Positions 1 to 6,303 of a stretch of 10,101 nucleotides of DNA are shown here, one piece after another. The notes under the pieces were generated by a model. The model saw only the letters and a list, made by a program, of their open reading frames with translations, had not been told where the DNA came from and did not search any database. Source of the stretch: an uncultured Collinsella sp. GTDB taxonomy: Bacteria > Actinomycetota > Coriobacteriia > Coriobacteriales > Coriobacteriaceae. Within the stretch, counting starts at the first letter, position 1, and the number at the start of each line of letters is the position of its first letter. The position numbers and the translations under genes are program-made. The stretch is from assembly GCA_900541665.1 (NCBI GenBank), contig UQKV01000065.1:1-10101 (forward strand), in the 5' to 3' direction.

Positions 1-816
1 GCTGGAGTGCTCGGAGGGCGTCAGGCCGACCCACGCCGCGAACGAGCGGGCGTTCCTGAACCTCGAGAACTCGCCGGCCTCGAACACGAGGTCGGCGGCC
101 GTCGCGGTGTCGACGCCCTTGAGGCAGCGCAGGGAGTCGACCCTCTTCCTCCACCTGGGCTTGCGGGCCTCGGCCTCGACGAGCCCCTCGAGCCGCGCCT
201 TGTCCTCCGCCGCCCGCCTGACCGCGTCGACGTAGTAGGCGAGCGCCTCGTTGTCGGCCCCCTCCGCGAACCTTATCGACTCGATCCAGGACCAGTGCGC
301 CCGGGTCCAGTTGCCCTTCCTGCGGCCGGTGGGCGTCCTCTCGTCGAAGACGAGCCCGTGCCTGAGCAGGAACTTGGAGAGCCGCTGCTTCGAGCGCGAG
401 AGGTCGTCCCTCGCGTCCTCGAGCGCCCTGGTCAGGTCGCGGGCGGCCTCGCACTCGTCGTCGGGGACCCACACCTCGACCACGTTGCCGACCGACAGCA
501 TGCGGGCGAGGAACTCGGCGTCGTTGCGGTCGTTCTTCCTGCGCCTGTCCGCGCTGGGCTTGATCATCTTCGAGACGGCGCCGACCACGCAGTCGACCCC
601 CAGGCCGGAAAGCCTCTTCTGCAGGTCGAAGCCCGTGACCCCGGACTCGTACACGCACCTGGCCCCGGGGTCCACGGAACGGACCCACTCCGCGACGGCG
701 CCGGCGTCGTAGCCGAAGGTCGCGGCACGTACCTCCCCGGTCATGACGTCGAGGGAGACGGCCTTTATCGAGCGGGCGTGGACGTCGAGGCCGATGAAGG
801 TGGTAGTATCGAGCAT
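1..816 (-). CDS. IS110-family transposase, N-terminal 272 residues (runs off the window)
   Basis: This is a DNA recombinase of the IS110 family, which excises and inserts its element through a RuvC-like DEDD domain guided, in characterised members, by a bridge RNA. Reading from the ATG at 816, the frame is open to base 1 with no stop, so the C-terminal part (the Transposase_20 region with the catalytic serine) is largely outside the window. The acidic tetrad is visible: D11 in FIGLDVH, E57 in VYESG, and D96 and D99 in NDRNDAEFLARM. A charged, probably helical region follows (about 120-225). The segment DSLRCLKGVDTATAADL (about 226-242) and FRNARSFAAWVGLTPSEHSS at the cut edge match the start of the family's second domain. 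The visible part shows no frameshift or stop, so the gene may be intact. The 172 bases upstream of its start hold the candidate bridge RNA. The family call is firm; activity is unknown. Confidence 0.92.
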   Translation of the reverse strand, partial: MLDTTTFIGLDVHARSIKAVSLDVMTGEVRAATFGYDAGAVAEWVRSVDPGARCVYESGVTGFDLQKRLSGLGVDCVVGAVSKMIKPSADRRRKNDRNDAEFLARMLSVGNVVEVWVPDDECEAARDLTRALEDARDDLSRSKQRLSKFLLRHGLVFDERTPTGRRKGNWTRAHWSWIESIRFAEGADNEALAYYVDAVRRAAEDKARLEGLVEAEARKPRWRKRVDSLRCLKGVDTATAADLVFEAGEFSRFRNARSFAAWVGLTPSEHSS

Positions 817-934
817 GGGAGCCCCTTCCATGAATGCGGCGTGGCCGCCGCGGCTGAATTAGACACTCACCATTGTCGGCCTAATCCGCGGTCTTTCATG
901 CAGCAGGGGCTCTCAATGTTTTTATGTCCTGCTC
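817..934 (-). ncRNA. Candidate IS110 bridge RNA (seekRNA) region
   Basis: Seen: three nested complementary stems read outward from one loop. GAGCCCCT (819-826) pairs with AGGGGCTC (905-912). CATGAA (829-834) pairs with TTCATG (895-900). CCGCGG plus ATTAG (848-853, 858-862) pair with CTAAT plus CCGCGG (881-885, 886-891). The enclosed loop is 863-880. A further hairpin, AGCAGG (902-907) with CCTGCT (928-933), overlaps the outer stem and is an alternative to it. Known: in IS110-group elements the non-coding stretch before the recombinase gene is transcribed as a structured RNA whose internal loops pair with target and donor DNA. Inference: this stretch is that RNA, transcribed on the transposase strand. 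Exact ends and guide loops cannot be assigned without the other element end. Confidence 0.5.
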
Positions 935-954
935 ATATCGTCTCTGCCGGCACC

Positions 955-982
955 TGGGGACAGTCCTTGCGGGGCGTCCCCA
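955..982. repeat. Inverted repeat between ATPase gene and IS110 element
   Basis: TGGGGAC (955-961) and GTCCCCA (976-982) form a 7-bp stem with a 14-base G/C-rich loop. It begins six bases beyond the ATPase stop, so it could act as a weak 3'-end structure for that gene. No T-run follows on either strand, so it is not a convincing intrinsic terminator. It could also belong to the outer part of the insertion sequence or be a small extragenic repeat. Confidence 0.4.
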
Positions 983-988
983 CAGCGC

Positions 989-2290
989 CTATGCCAGCTT
1001 GTCGATCTGCCCAATCTCCCAAAGCGGAATATTGATGAGCATGCCCTCGTCTCTATATGCCGCCAGGGAGCTCCTCACGCAACGCTCGAGTTTGAATTTT
1101 TCGCAGGCTATTTTCAGACTCTTCGCTTTAAGGTTCTCTGCCGCCTTGACCTCAAGCGGAAGCACGGTTCCCGCATGGTCGATGGCAAAGTCGGTTTCGG
1201 CATTGCCGGAGGTAGAGGACCAATACGCGGGAGTTTTGTCCTGGAGCAAAAGCTCCTGCGCGACGTATTGTTCGGTCAGCGAACCTTTGAACTCGGTAAA
1301 AACAGCGGATCCGTTAAGAACGATGGCCGGAGAGAGACCGGAGAGCGCTCCGAGGATGCCGGTGTCGATGCAGAACAGTTTGAAGCCCGAGAGGTCTTCA
1401 TAGCTCGAGAGCGGCGCCTTTAGAGCGGAAACACGTGGCACCTTATGAACGATTCCGTAGTCCGTGAGCCACTGGAGGCTTTCCTCGAAATCGCGTGCGC
1501 GCGCTCCGGGGCGAAGGGCGCCATAGACAAACTTCTTGTTCTCCTTTGCAAGCTGGCCGGGAAGGGATTTCCAAACCAACCTCATGCGCTCGACGATGCG
1601 GGCGGGTGCATGTTTGCCAAAATCGGATTCGTAAGCCTCGATGATTTGCTGCTGAAGCCTTCGGGCTTCGATGAAGTCGCGTGTCTCGGCGAAAGCGGAG
1701 ACAACTTCGGGCATACCGCCGACAACAAGGTATTCCTTGAGCAAGCGCTCGAGCTTTTCGGTAACGTTTGCCAGAAGGTTCATGTCTGCGCCAAGGATGG
1801 CATCGGCGAGCGGGTTGCCGTCGACGGCACGAACGAACTCGGCAAACCCCATGGGACGCATGGTGAGCTGATCGATTTTGCCGACGGGAAATGACTCGTT
1901 TTCGCGTCGGAGCGCGAGGCCCATATAGGAACCGGCTGCCACGATGTGGTATTCGGGTGCAAGTTCGTTGAAGTACTTGAGTGAGGTGATCCCGCGTGGC
2001 GCCTCTTGGATCTCGTCGAAGATGATGAGCGTGTCTGCCGGCGTTACGGTTTGGCCACGTAGGAGTTCTATCTGGGAGATGATGCGCTTGGGGTCGAGGT
2101 CCCCATCGAACAGCGAGCGTGTGCTCGGCTCGAGCATAAAGTCAAAACGAATGACGTTTCGATACTGCTGGCTTGCGAATTCGTTAAGAAGCCAAGTCTT
2201 TCCTGTCTGGCGGGCTCCCCTAAGCAAGAGAGGTTTGCGATTCGCCCTTGATTTCCAAGCGATAAGTTCACTCATAAGCTGTCGCTGCAT
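989..2290 (-). CDS. AAA ATPase with C-terminal DUF4143 domain
   Basis: This 433-residue protein belongs to the ATP-binding DUF4143 family, widespread in gut bacteria and archaea and of unknown physiological role. The N-terminal AAA domain has Walker A GARQTGKT (25-32) and Walker B TLIIFDE with D92 and E93. The C-terminal part (about 240 onward) is DUF4143. It carries D367 in ETDFAID and E380-x-K382 in LPLEVKAAE, a spacing reminiscent of PD-(D/E)xK nuclease folds, though nuclease activity is not established for the family. The frame also opens upstream at a TTG (2302), but the ATG at 2290 is preceded by GGGAGG (2295-2300), so I chose the ATG. It appears to be a complete single-gene unit. A TATACT box and palindromic tandem repeats lie directly upstream. 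Members are often linked to mobile or repeated loci, and here an IS110 element sits just downstream. The family is sure; the function is unknown. Confidence 0.92.
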   Translation of the reverse strand: MQRQLMSELIAWKSRANRKPLLLRGARQTGKTWLLNEFASQQYRNVIRFDFMLEPSTRSLFDGDLDPKRIISQIELLRGQTVTPADTLIIFDEIQEAPRGITSLKYFNELAPEYHIVAAGSYMGLALRRENESFPVGKIDQLTMRPMGFAEFVRAVDGNPLADAILGADMNLLANVTEKLERLLKEYLVVGGMPEVVSAFAETRDFIEARRLQQQIIEAYESDFGKHAPARIVERMRLVWKSLPGQLAKENKKFVYGALRPGARARDFEESLQWLTDYGIVHKVPRVSALKAPLSSYEDLSGFKLFCIDTGILGALSGLSPAIVLNGSAVFTEFKGSLTEQYVAQELLLQDKTPAYWSSTSGNAETDFAIDHAGTVLPLEVKAAENLKAKSLKIACEKFKLERCVRSSLAAYRDEGMLINIPLWEIGQIDKLA

Positions 2291-2313
2291 ATTGCCTCCC
2301 AACCCTCTCGGCT

Positions 2314-2319
2314 AGTATA
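2314..2319 (-). promoter_or_regulatory. Putative -10 box of the ATPase gene
   Basis: TATACT reads on the minus strand 23 bases before the chosen ATG and upstream of the GGGAGG ribosome binding site, giving a short leader. No good TTGACA-like box sits 16-18 bases further up. That place (about 2336-2342) is occupied by the first TTTCC-ATC-GGAAA palindrome, which suggests control by a DNA-binding protein. Confidence 0.4.
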
Positions 2320-2333
2320 AGGCTATTTGGTCG

Positions 2334-2417
2334 TTTCCATCGGAAAATGTGCGAGACAACCACGTTTTTCCATCGGAAAATGTGCGAGACAGCCACGTTT
2401 TTCCATCGGAAAATGTG
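2334..2417. repeat. 33-bp tandem repeats with an internal palindrome, 2.5 copies
   Basis: Units are 2334-2366, 2367-2399 and a partial third unit 2400-2417. The two full units differ at a single base (AACCACG versus AGCCACG). Each unit opens with TTTCC-ATC-GGAAA, a 5-bp-arm palindrome, followed by ATGTGCGAGACA. The period of 33 bp is about three helical turns, so the palindromes would lie on one face of the DNA. It is also eleven codons, so short frames stay open through it on both strands. The array ends next to the putative ATPase promoter, with the first palindrome over its -35 position. No spacers differ between units, so it is not a CRISPR array. Confidence 0.85.
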
Positions 2418-2428
2418 TAAATACCAAC

Positions 2429-2501
2429 CTAAGTTGCGGTGGAATAGTTCCTAAATGGGCTGATAAACTGCCAAAACAGGAACTATTCCACCGCAACTTA
2501 G
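2429..2501. repeat. Perfect 24-bp inverted repeat with 25-base loop
   Basis: The arms 2429-2452 and 2478-2501 are exact reverse complements; they begin CTAAGTTGCGGTGG on the left and end CCACCGCAACTTAG on the right. The loop is 2453-2477. The size (73 bp) and perfect symmetry suggest a miniature inverted-repeat or REP-like extragenic element. It could alternatively be a transcript-end hairpin, but no T-run follows either arm. It lies between the tRNA-Leu terminator and the 33-bp repeat array. Confidence 0.85.
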
Positions 2502-2515
2502 AGCCCCGCCGGCGT

Positions 2516-2556
2516 GTAAAAGAAACGAGCCCGCATCCCTTGGGGACACGGGCTCG
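2516..2556 (-). terminator. Intrinsic terminator of tRNA-Leu
   Basis: CGAGCCCG (2526-2533) pairs with CGGGCTCG (2549-2556) around a 15-base loop that can pair further. On the minus strand the stem is followed by TTTCTTTTAC (2525-2516), a usable T-rich tail. It starts 12 bases after the tRNA 3' end, so it fits as the end of the tRNA transcript. Confidence 0.8.
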
Positions 2557-2568
2557 AAAGCAATCACA

Positions 2569-2653
2569 TGGTAGGGGCGGTGGGACTCGAACCCACAATC
2601 CTTGCGGCGAGAGATTTTAAGTCTCCTGCGTATGCCAATTCCGCCACGCCCCC
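2569..2653 (-). tRNA. tRNA-Leu (anticodon UAA)
   Basis: The 85-base gene has acceptor stem GGGGGCG (2653-2647) pairing with CGCCCCT (2579-2573) with one wobble pair, discriminator A (2572) and an encoded CCA (2571-2569). The D arm holds GGCGGAATTGGCA. The anticodon loop is CTTAAAA with anticodon TAA. A long variable arm (CGCCGCAAGGATTG), typical of a class II tRNA, and the T arm with GGTTCGAGTCC are also seen. These features together define leucine. The gap to the upstream TPR-like gene is only 31 bases, with no room for a full promoter outside it, so the tRNA is either co-transcribed with that gene or started from within its 3' end. Confidence 0.97.
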
Positions 2654-2684
2654 GTGAGACTAGAAGTCTAGCACAAGCCGTCCG

Positions 2685-3308
2685 TTACGCGTTGACGGCC
2701 ATCGAGTGTTGGCCCGACTTCTCCAGGAACTCCTGGAACTTGGCTTCGTCGCCCTTGTTCTGGTACTGCAGGGCCAGCAGGTACTCCAAGCGGCAGCGCT
2801 TGACCGGATCGTCGCCGACATCCTCGAGCATGCGCTCCAGCTCGGGAATGTCGTTGTGGCGCTTGAGGATCATCGTGTCGTACATCAGCTGACACTCGTG
2901 TGCAACCGCCTCGGCTTGACCGCCCTCAAAGCCCTTGATCTCGTGCAACAGCTCTTTGGACTTTTTGCGGTCCTCCTGGCCAACATAGTAGTTAAAGGCC
3001 TTAATCACCAGGTCGACGCGCTGCATTTTGGGGAGGTTGAGCCCCAGCAGCAGGTCGAACATCTCGCTGGCGCGCTCGTGGTCCTCACGCAGCAGATAGG
3101 AGTTCAGACGCAGGTAGTCGCGGTTATAGCGCGGGTACAGCATGCTGGTGAGTTTGGCGTCGAGCAAACGATCGAACTCGTCCCACTGCTTGGCAGCCAT
3201 AAGCTGCTGCAAACGCTTGAACGTGGTGCGTTTTTTGACGCTAAAGAACACCGACACGGCGATGCAGATGATAACGACGGCGGTCCAGAGGGTGCGGGAA
3301 TCGGGCAT
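2685..3308 (-). CDS. Membrane-anchored TPR-like protein of unknown function
   Basis: I do not recognise a specific family for this 207-residue protein. Residues 7-24 (LWTAVVIICIAVSVFFSV) form one N-terminal transmembrane helix followed by KKR, which would place the rest in the cytoplasm. The remainder is almost all helix and looks like degenerate tetratricopeptide or Sel1-like helical pairs (QLMAAKQWDEFDRLL, YLLREDHERASEMFDLL, LLALQYQNKGDEAKFQEFL). Such folds usually serve as protein-binding scaffolds; that role is inferred from fold only. The start at 3308 is supported by AAGGAT eight bases upstream. A perfect TATAAT on the same strand lies 56 bases before the start. The tRNA-Leu gene follows after 31 bases. 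Confidence 0.85.
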   Translation of the reverse strand: MPDSRTLWTAVVIICIAVSVFFSVKKRTTFKRLQQLMAAKQWDEFDRLLDAKLTSMLYPRYNRDYLRLNSYLLREDHERASEMFDLLLGLNLPKMQRVDLVIKAFNYYVGQEDRKKSKELLHEIKGFEGGQAEAVAHECQLMYDTMILKRHNDIPELERMLEDVGDDPVKRCRLEYLLALQYQNKGDEAKFQEFLEKSGQHSMAVNA

Positions 3309-3342
3309 ATTGGGATCCTTAGTCGCTCATAAAGCGAGCGGT

Positions 3343-3370
3343 ATGACAACACGTACTAGATGTATTATAC
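3343..3370 (+). promoter_or_regulatory. Possible promoter of the PTS IIB / VOC pair
   Basis: ATGACA (3343-3348) and TTATAC (3365-3370) are separated by 16 bases and resemble -35 and -10 boxes. A start near 3377 would give a leader of about 95 bases. A weaker TACACT at 3432-3437 is a closer alternative without a good -35. Confidence 0.3.
3364..3369 (-). promoter_or_regulatory. Putative -10 box for the TPR-like gene
   Basis: The minus strand reads TGCGTATAAT, a perfect -10 hexamer with a nearby TG, 55 bases upstream of the ATG at 3308. No clear -35 box is present at the usual spacing. The same bases on plus could serve the PTS gene as TTATAC, so the two divergent promoters may overlap. Confidence 0.35.
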
Positions 3371-3471
3371 GCAGCGCGCAAGCAAACTAGCATAAAAGCT
3401 CATCGAGGCCGAGTGCCATCGCTCGCTGCGGTACACTTACCTAAAGTAAACCATGAAGGGAGACATTACCT

Positions 3472-3759
3472 ATGAAGAAGATCGTTTTGGCTTGCGGTGC
3501 TGGCGCTGCTACTTCCACGCTCGTTGCCCAGAAGGTCGCTACCCTGCTCGACGCCAACGGTTATGCCGACAAGTACGAGATCGTGCAGTGCGCCATCTCC
3601 GAGGCCAAGGATTACTGCGACGAGGGCGCTGACCTGCTGATCGCCACCACTGTTGCCCCCGAGGGCCTCACCTGCCCGTACGTGAGTGGCGTGCCCTTCA
3701 TGACCGGCATGAACCGCGTTGCCGCCGAGAAGGCCGTTCTCGACGTCATGGCTCAGTAG
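3472..3759 (+). CDS. PTS IIB protein, galactitol (GatB) type
   Basis: This 95-residue protein is a cytoplasmic phosphotransferase subunit that accepts phosphate from a IIA domain on a cysteine and passes it to the sugar at the membrane IIC. The phosphoacceptor loop is at the N terminus: C8 in VLACGAGAATSTLVAQK, the pattern of the galactitol/lactose-type IIB fold. Length matches the family (about 90-100 residues). GVPFMTG near residue 80 resembles the end of GatB proteins. Ribosome binding site GAAGGGAG (3455-3462) sits nine bases before the ATG. No IIA or IIC gene is in the window. The next gene, a VOC-fold protein, starts 11 bases after its stop and is very likely in the same operon. The substrate cannot be read from the sequence, so I give no gene symbol. 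It could be an orphan IIB working with PTS parts encoded elsewhere. Confidence 0.87.
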   Translation: MKKIVLACGAGAATSTLVAQKVATLLDANGYADKYEIVQCAISEAKDYCDEGADLLIATTVAPEGLTCPYVSGVPFMTGMNRVAAEKAVLDVMAQ

Positions 3760-3770
3760 GCGCTGACTGC

Positions 3771-4145
3771 ATGAGTGAGCAGAACGCCAACCCGGTAGAG
3801 CTCTTTGGTCTGCGCGTTGCCCATGTGGGCATTAACGCCACCGACCCGGCAGACGCCCTGGAGATCGCGGAGCTGTTCTCGACGATGATGGGCCTGCCCG
3901 TCATCGAGACCCCGGTTTCGTACTTCAACGATTCGCTGGTCGAGATCATGAAGCAGAACGGTCGTGGCACCAAAGGTCACATCGGCTTTGCCGTCAACGA
4001 CATCGATGCAGCTGAGAAGTGGTTTGCTGAGCGTGGGCTCGAGGTCAACGAGGAGTCGCGCGCGCTTCTACCCGACGGTGGCACCAAACTCGTGTACTTT
4101 AAGCGCGAGTTCGCCGGTTTCGCCGTGCACCTGTGCCGCGAGTAG
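3771..4145 (+). CDS. VOC (glyoxalase/bleomycin-resistance fold) family protein
   Basis: A 124-residue single-module pair of beta-alpha-beta-beta-beta units typical of vicinal oxygen chelate proteins. The first unit holds VAHVGINATDP with H18, then ALEIAELFSTMMGLPV and YFNDSLVEIMK with E58. The second holds GTKGHIGFAVNDIDAAEKWF with H70, then GTKLVYFKREFAGFAVHLCRE with H120 near the C terminus. H18, E58, H70 and H120 sit where metal ligands of this fold usually fall, which suggests a metal-dependent isomerase or lyase. The substrate is not determinable, and annotation as lactoylglutathione lyase would go beyond the evidence. It has no strong ribosome binding site and starts 11 bases after the PTS IIB stop, so it is probably translated by coupling. 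The pairing suggests a role on a sugar-derived metabolite. Confidence 0.85.
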   Translation: MSEQNANPVELFGLRVAHVGINATDPADALEIAELFSTMMGLPVIETPVSYFNDSLVEIMKQNGRGTKGHIGFAVNDIDAAEKWFAERGLEVNEESRALLPDGGTKLVYFKREFAGFAVHLCRE

Positions 4146-4169
4146 CGCACAAGCTGCCATAGCTGGCAA

Positions 4170-4205
4170 AAAGGGATAGGGCCGCGTGGCCCTATCCCTT
4201 TATTT
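4170..4205. terminator. Bidirectional intrinsic terminator between convergent genes
   Basis: A perfect 14-bp stem (4170-4183 with 4188-4201, core GGGATAGGGCC) closes on a GCGT loop. It is flanked by an A-run on the left and T-rich TTTATTT on the right, so it can stop transcription from the VOC gene on plus and from the histidine kinase operon on minus. It lies between the two stops at 4145 and 4221. Confidence 0.92.
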
Positions 4206-4220
4206 ATGCCGAGGGGCTTC

Positions 4221-5516
4221 CTATCGTGGCAGGCGAATCGTAAAGCGGCTGCCGACCCCTTCGACCGAGGTCACACCGATGACGCCGCCGTGGCTGTCGA
4301 CGATCCACTTGGCGATCGCAAGCCCCAGACCCGAACCCTGTGCGCCGGCCTCGCGCGCGTTGTCGGCACGGTAGAACCGCTCGAACGCGTGAGCTGCGGA
4401 TTCCTGGTTCATGCCGATGCCCTCGTCCTCAACACTTATGTCGATCGTGCCCGCGCCCGCATCCGGCGTTATGCCAAATGTGACGGTCGTTCCCGCATCC
4501 GAGTACTTGGCGGCGTTTTGCACGATCACGCGCAGAGCTTGCTTCACGAGCGCCACGTCGACGGGCGCGTCGCAGCGCGGGTCGCTGGCAAGCGCAGCGT
4601 CAGAAGCCAGCCGATACGTGTGCTCGGTATCGATCATCTGCGATTCTTCGCATACCTCGCTGACCAGTGCAGCCAAGTTGGTATGCGCGCGCCGCAGGAC
4701 CGTGCGCCCGGCATCGCCACGCGCCAAAAACAGCAGCTGCTCCACAAGCTCTTGCATGTGCTCGCTTTCGGCTTTAAGGGACGCGATGGATTCCGCCAGC
4801 ACGTCCGGGTCGTCCTTACCCCAGCGGTCGAGCATGTTCACGTAGCCCTGAATCACCGCGATGGGCGTGCGCAGCTCGTGGCTCGCGTCGTTGACAAAGC
4901 GCATCTGCTGCAGCTTGGCCTCTTGCATCTGGCGCAGCAGGCGGTTGAGTGCGACCTCGATGCTTGCCAGGTCGGCGTCGCCGGTGGTGACGCTCGGCGA
5001 GTCGACGCTTGCGCGCTCGATGGCCTGCTCCAGTGTTTCCATTTTGCCGCCGGCGAGTTGCATGCGGCCGAGTTCGTCCACGCGCAGTGCCAAGTCGTTG
5101 AGCGGTGCCATGGTACGGCGCACACGGCGGGCACCGCCGAGCATGTTGAGCACGCTGATGACCTGCCAACCCACAACGACAAGGTAGAGAGGCCATAGCG
5201 CGACGAGGTCCTGCGCGAGGGGGAAAGTCTTGGTGGTGCGCGCAAGCTCGACGGTATAGGTGAGCGTTGCCAGGTCCCAGCCGCGCGCGGGCGTCAGCGA
5301 CATGCCGTGAACGGTGGCGCTGGGGATCCATCCTGCGGTAAACGCGCCGTCGGGCAGCGTCTGGTTGTATCCATAGACGAGGATCGCCGTCGCAATCACC
5401 ATCAGCAGCAGATCGAGCCAGACGTAGCTTATCAGGCGGCGCCACATATAGCCCCAGTTGATGGCGCGGGCGATGGAGGTGACGCGCTTGGCCTCGGCGT
5501 TACGCGCGGCAGACAT
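4221..5516 (-). CDS. Sensor histidine kinase, two transmembrane helices
   Basis: This 431-residue membrane kinase phosphorylates the response regulator encoded just upstream. Order of parts: TM1 about 28-50, a short extracytoplasmic loop of about 50 residues (51-103), TM2 about 104-126, a HAMP-like linker (127-200), then the DHp domain with the H-box FVNDASHELRTPIAVIQGY (phosphoacceptor H213). The CATPase domain has the N box QNAAKYSD (N334), G1 VEDEGIGM (364-368), F box FERFYRAD and G2 GSGLGLAIAKWIV. All catalytic motifs are present. The extracytoplasmic region is too short for a known ligand domain such as PAS or Cache, so the signal may be sensed in or near the membrane. The ATG at 5516 overlaps the regulator's last 17 bases, indicating translational coupling. 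GGGGTGGG lies just upstream as a weak ribosome binding site. The stimulus is unknown. Confidence 0.95.
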   Translation of the reverse strand: MSAARNAEAKRVTSIARAINWGYMWRRLISYVWLDLLLMVIATAILVYGYNQTLPDGAFTAGWIPSATVHGMSLTPARGWDLATLTYTVELARTTKTFPLAQDLVALWPLYLVVVGWQVISVLNMLGGARRVRRTMAPLNDLALRVDELGRMQLAGGKMETLEQAIERASVDSPSVTTGDADLASIEVALNRLLRQMQEAKLQQMRFVNDASHELRTPIAVIQGYVNMLDRWGKDDPDVLAESIASLKAESEHMQELVEQLLFLARGDAGRTVLRRAHTNLAALVSEVCEESQMIDTEHTYRLASDAALASDPRCDAPVDVALVKQALRVIVQNAAKYSDAGTTVTFGITPDAGAGTIDISVEDEGIGMNQESAAHAFERFYRADNAREAGAQGSGLGLAIAKWIVDSHGGVIGVTSVEGVGSRFTIRLPR

Positions 5517-6285
5517 AGCCCACCCCGCGCACGGTCTGGATGATGCGGGCGCTGCCGGCGTCTTCGATCTTGGCGCGCAGGTGCGCGATGTGCACGTCGA
5601 CGTTGTTGGTGTCGCCTACATATTCGTAGCCCAGCGCCTCGTGCGCGATGCGTTCGCGCGTGAGCACGCTGCCGGCATGCGCCATAAGCAGGGCGAGGAC
5701 ATCGAACTCGCGGGCCGTGAGCGCGATGGGCGAGCCGCCGACCGTGACTTCGCGGCGGTCGGGATCGAGTGCGACCGAGCCCACGGCGAGCGTGGCGGGG
5801 GAGGGCACGGCAGAGGTCTTGGCCGAGTCGCCGACCGGGGACATCGCAGCGGCGTTCCCGGCCGCGCCGCCCGCCATACCCACCCCGGCACCGGCGCCGC
5901 CAACGCCCGAAGCCGCCCGCACGGCTTCCGAGCGCTTCAGCGCCACGCGGATCCGTGCGAACAGCTCTTCAATCGCAAACGGCTTGGTCAGGTAATCGTC
6001 GGCGCCGGCATCGAGCCCGGCCACCTTGTCCATCACGGCATCGCGCGCGGTGACCATGATCACCGGCACATCCTTGTGCTTGCGTACGCGCCGCAGGACC
6101 TCCATGCCGTTGAACTGCGGCAACAGCACATCGAGCAGAATCAGATCGTAGTCGCGCTCCAGCGCCAGGTCCACGGCGGTGCGGCCGTCAGCGGCGTGCT
6201 CCACCTGGTAGCCCTCGTGCTCCAGCTCGAGCGTCACAAAGCGGGCGATTTTCTCCTCGTCCTCTACGATCAGGATCCGTGCCAT
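5500..6285 (-). CDS. OmpR/PhoB-type response regulator with long linker
   Basis: This 261-residue transcription factor is the partner of the histidine kinase that follows it. The receiver domain (1-119) has the acidic pocket E8, D9 and E10, phosphoacceptor D52 in ILLDVLLP, T79 in MVTARD, and K101 in LTKPF. The winged-helix DNA-binding domain (about 168-261) has LTAREFDVLALLMAHAGSVLTRE, HIAHLRAKIED and the closing TVRGVGYVCRA, all typical of OmpR/PhoB. Between them, about 120-165 is a run of Gly, Ala, Ser and Val about 45 residues long, roughly two to three times the usual linker for the group. This accounts for the protein being larger than the usual 225-240 residues. It starts 18 bases after the DUF4342 gene ends, so it is in that operon. 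Target genes are unknown; autoregulation is suggested by repeats at the operon promoter. Confidence 0.96.
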   Translation of the reverse strand: MARILIVEDEEKIARFVTLELEHEGYQVEHAADGRTAVDLALERDYDLILLDVLLPQFNGMEVLRRVRKHKDVPVIMVTARDAVMDKVAGLDAGADDYLTKPFAIEELFARIRVALKRSEAVRAASGVGGAGAGVGMAGGAAGNAAAMSPVGDSAKTSAVPSPATLAVGSVALDPDRREVTVGGSPIALTAREFDVLALLMAHAGSVLTRERIAHEALGYEYVGDTNNVDVHIAHLRAKIEDAGSARIIQTVRGVGYVCRA

Positions 6286-6303
6286 GCGTGCCCCCGTCTG
6301 CGA

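Larger units (their letters stand above)
1..988 (-). mobile_element. IS110-type insertion sequence, left end and most of the transposase
   Basis: The element is inferred from the transposase gene plus the structured non-coding stretch before its start. IS110 elements lack terminal inverted repeats and usually make no obvious target duplication, so neither end can be placed from this sequence alone. The left (5') end must lie somewhere between 817 and the ATPase stop at 989. The right end lies outside the window. It is inserted just downstream of an intact gene, so it does not appear to have broken the ATPase. The outer limit given here is the maximum extent, not a mapped boundary. Confidence 0.65.

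Noticed and set aside
7..1035. Long plus-strand frame of 342 codons over the IS110 gene
   Set aside because: It is antisense to the transposase, whose DEDD motifs read clearly on minus. The product is Arg/Gly/Pro-rich with no family signal; high GC keeps the antisense frame open.
2291..2302. TTG start extending the ATPase by four residues
   Set aside because: The ribosome binding site GGGAGG lies within this stretch and fits the ATG at 2290 instead.
2334..2417. CRISPR-like array
   Set aside because: Units are contiguous and nearly identical with no variable spacers, and no cas genes are present.
2323..2620. Two short frames across the 33-bp repeats encoding repeated peptides
   Set aside because: They exist only because the 33-bp period is eleven codons. 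One runs into the tRNA-Leu, neither has a convincing ribosome binding site, and the repeats read as DNA-level palindromes.
4206..5198. 330-codon plus-strand frame
   Set aside because: Antisense to the histidine kinase, which has all its motifs.
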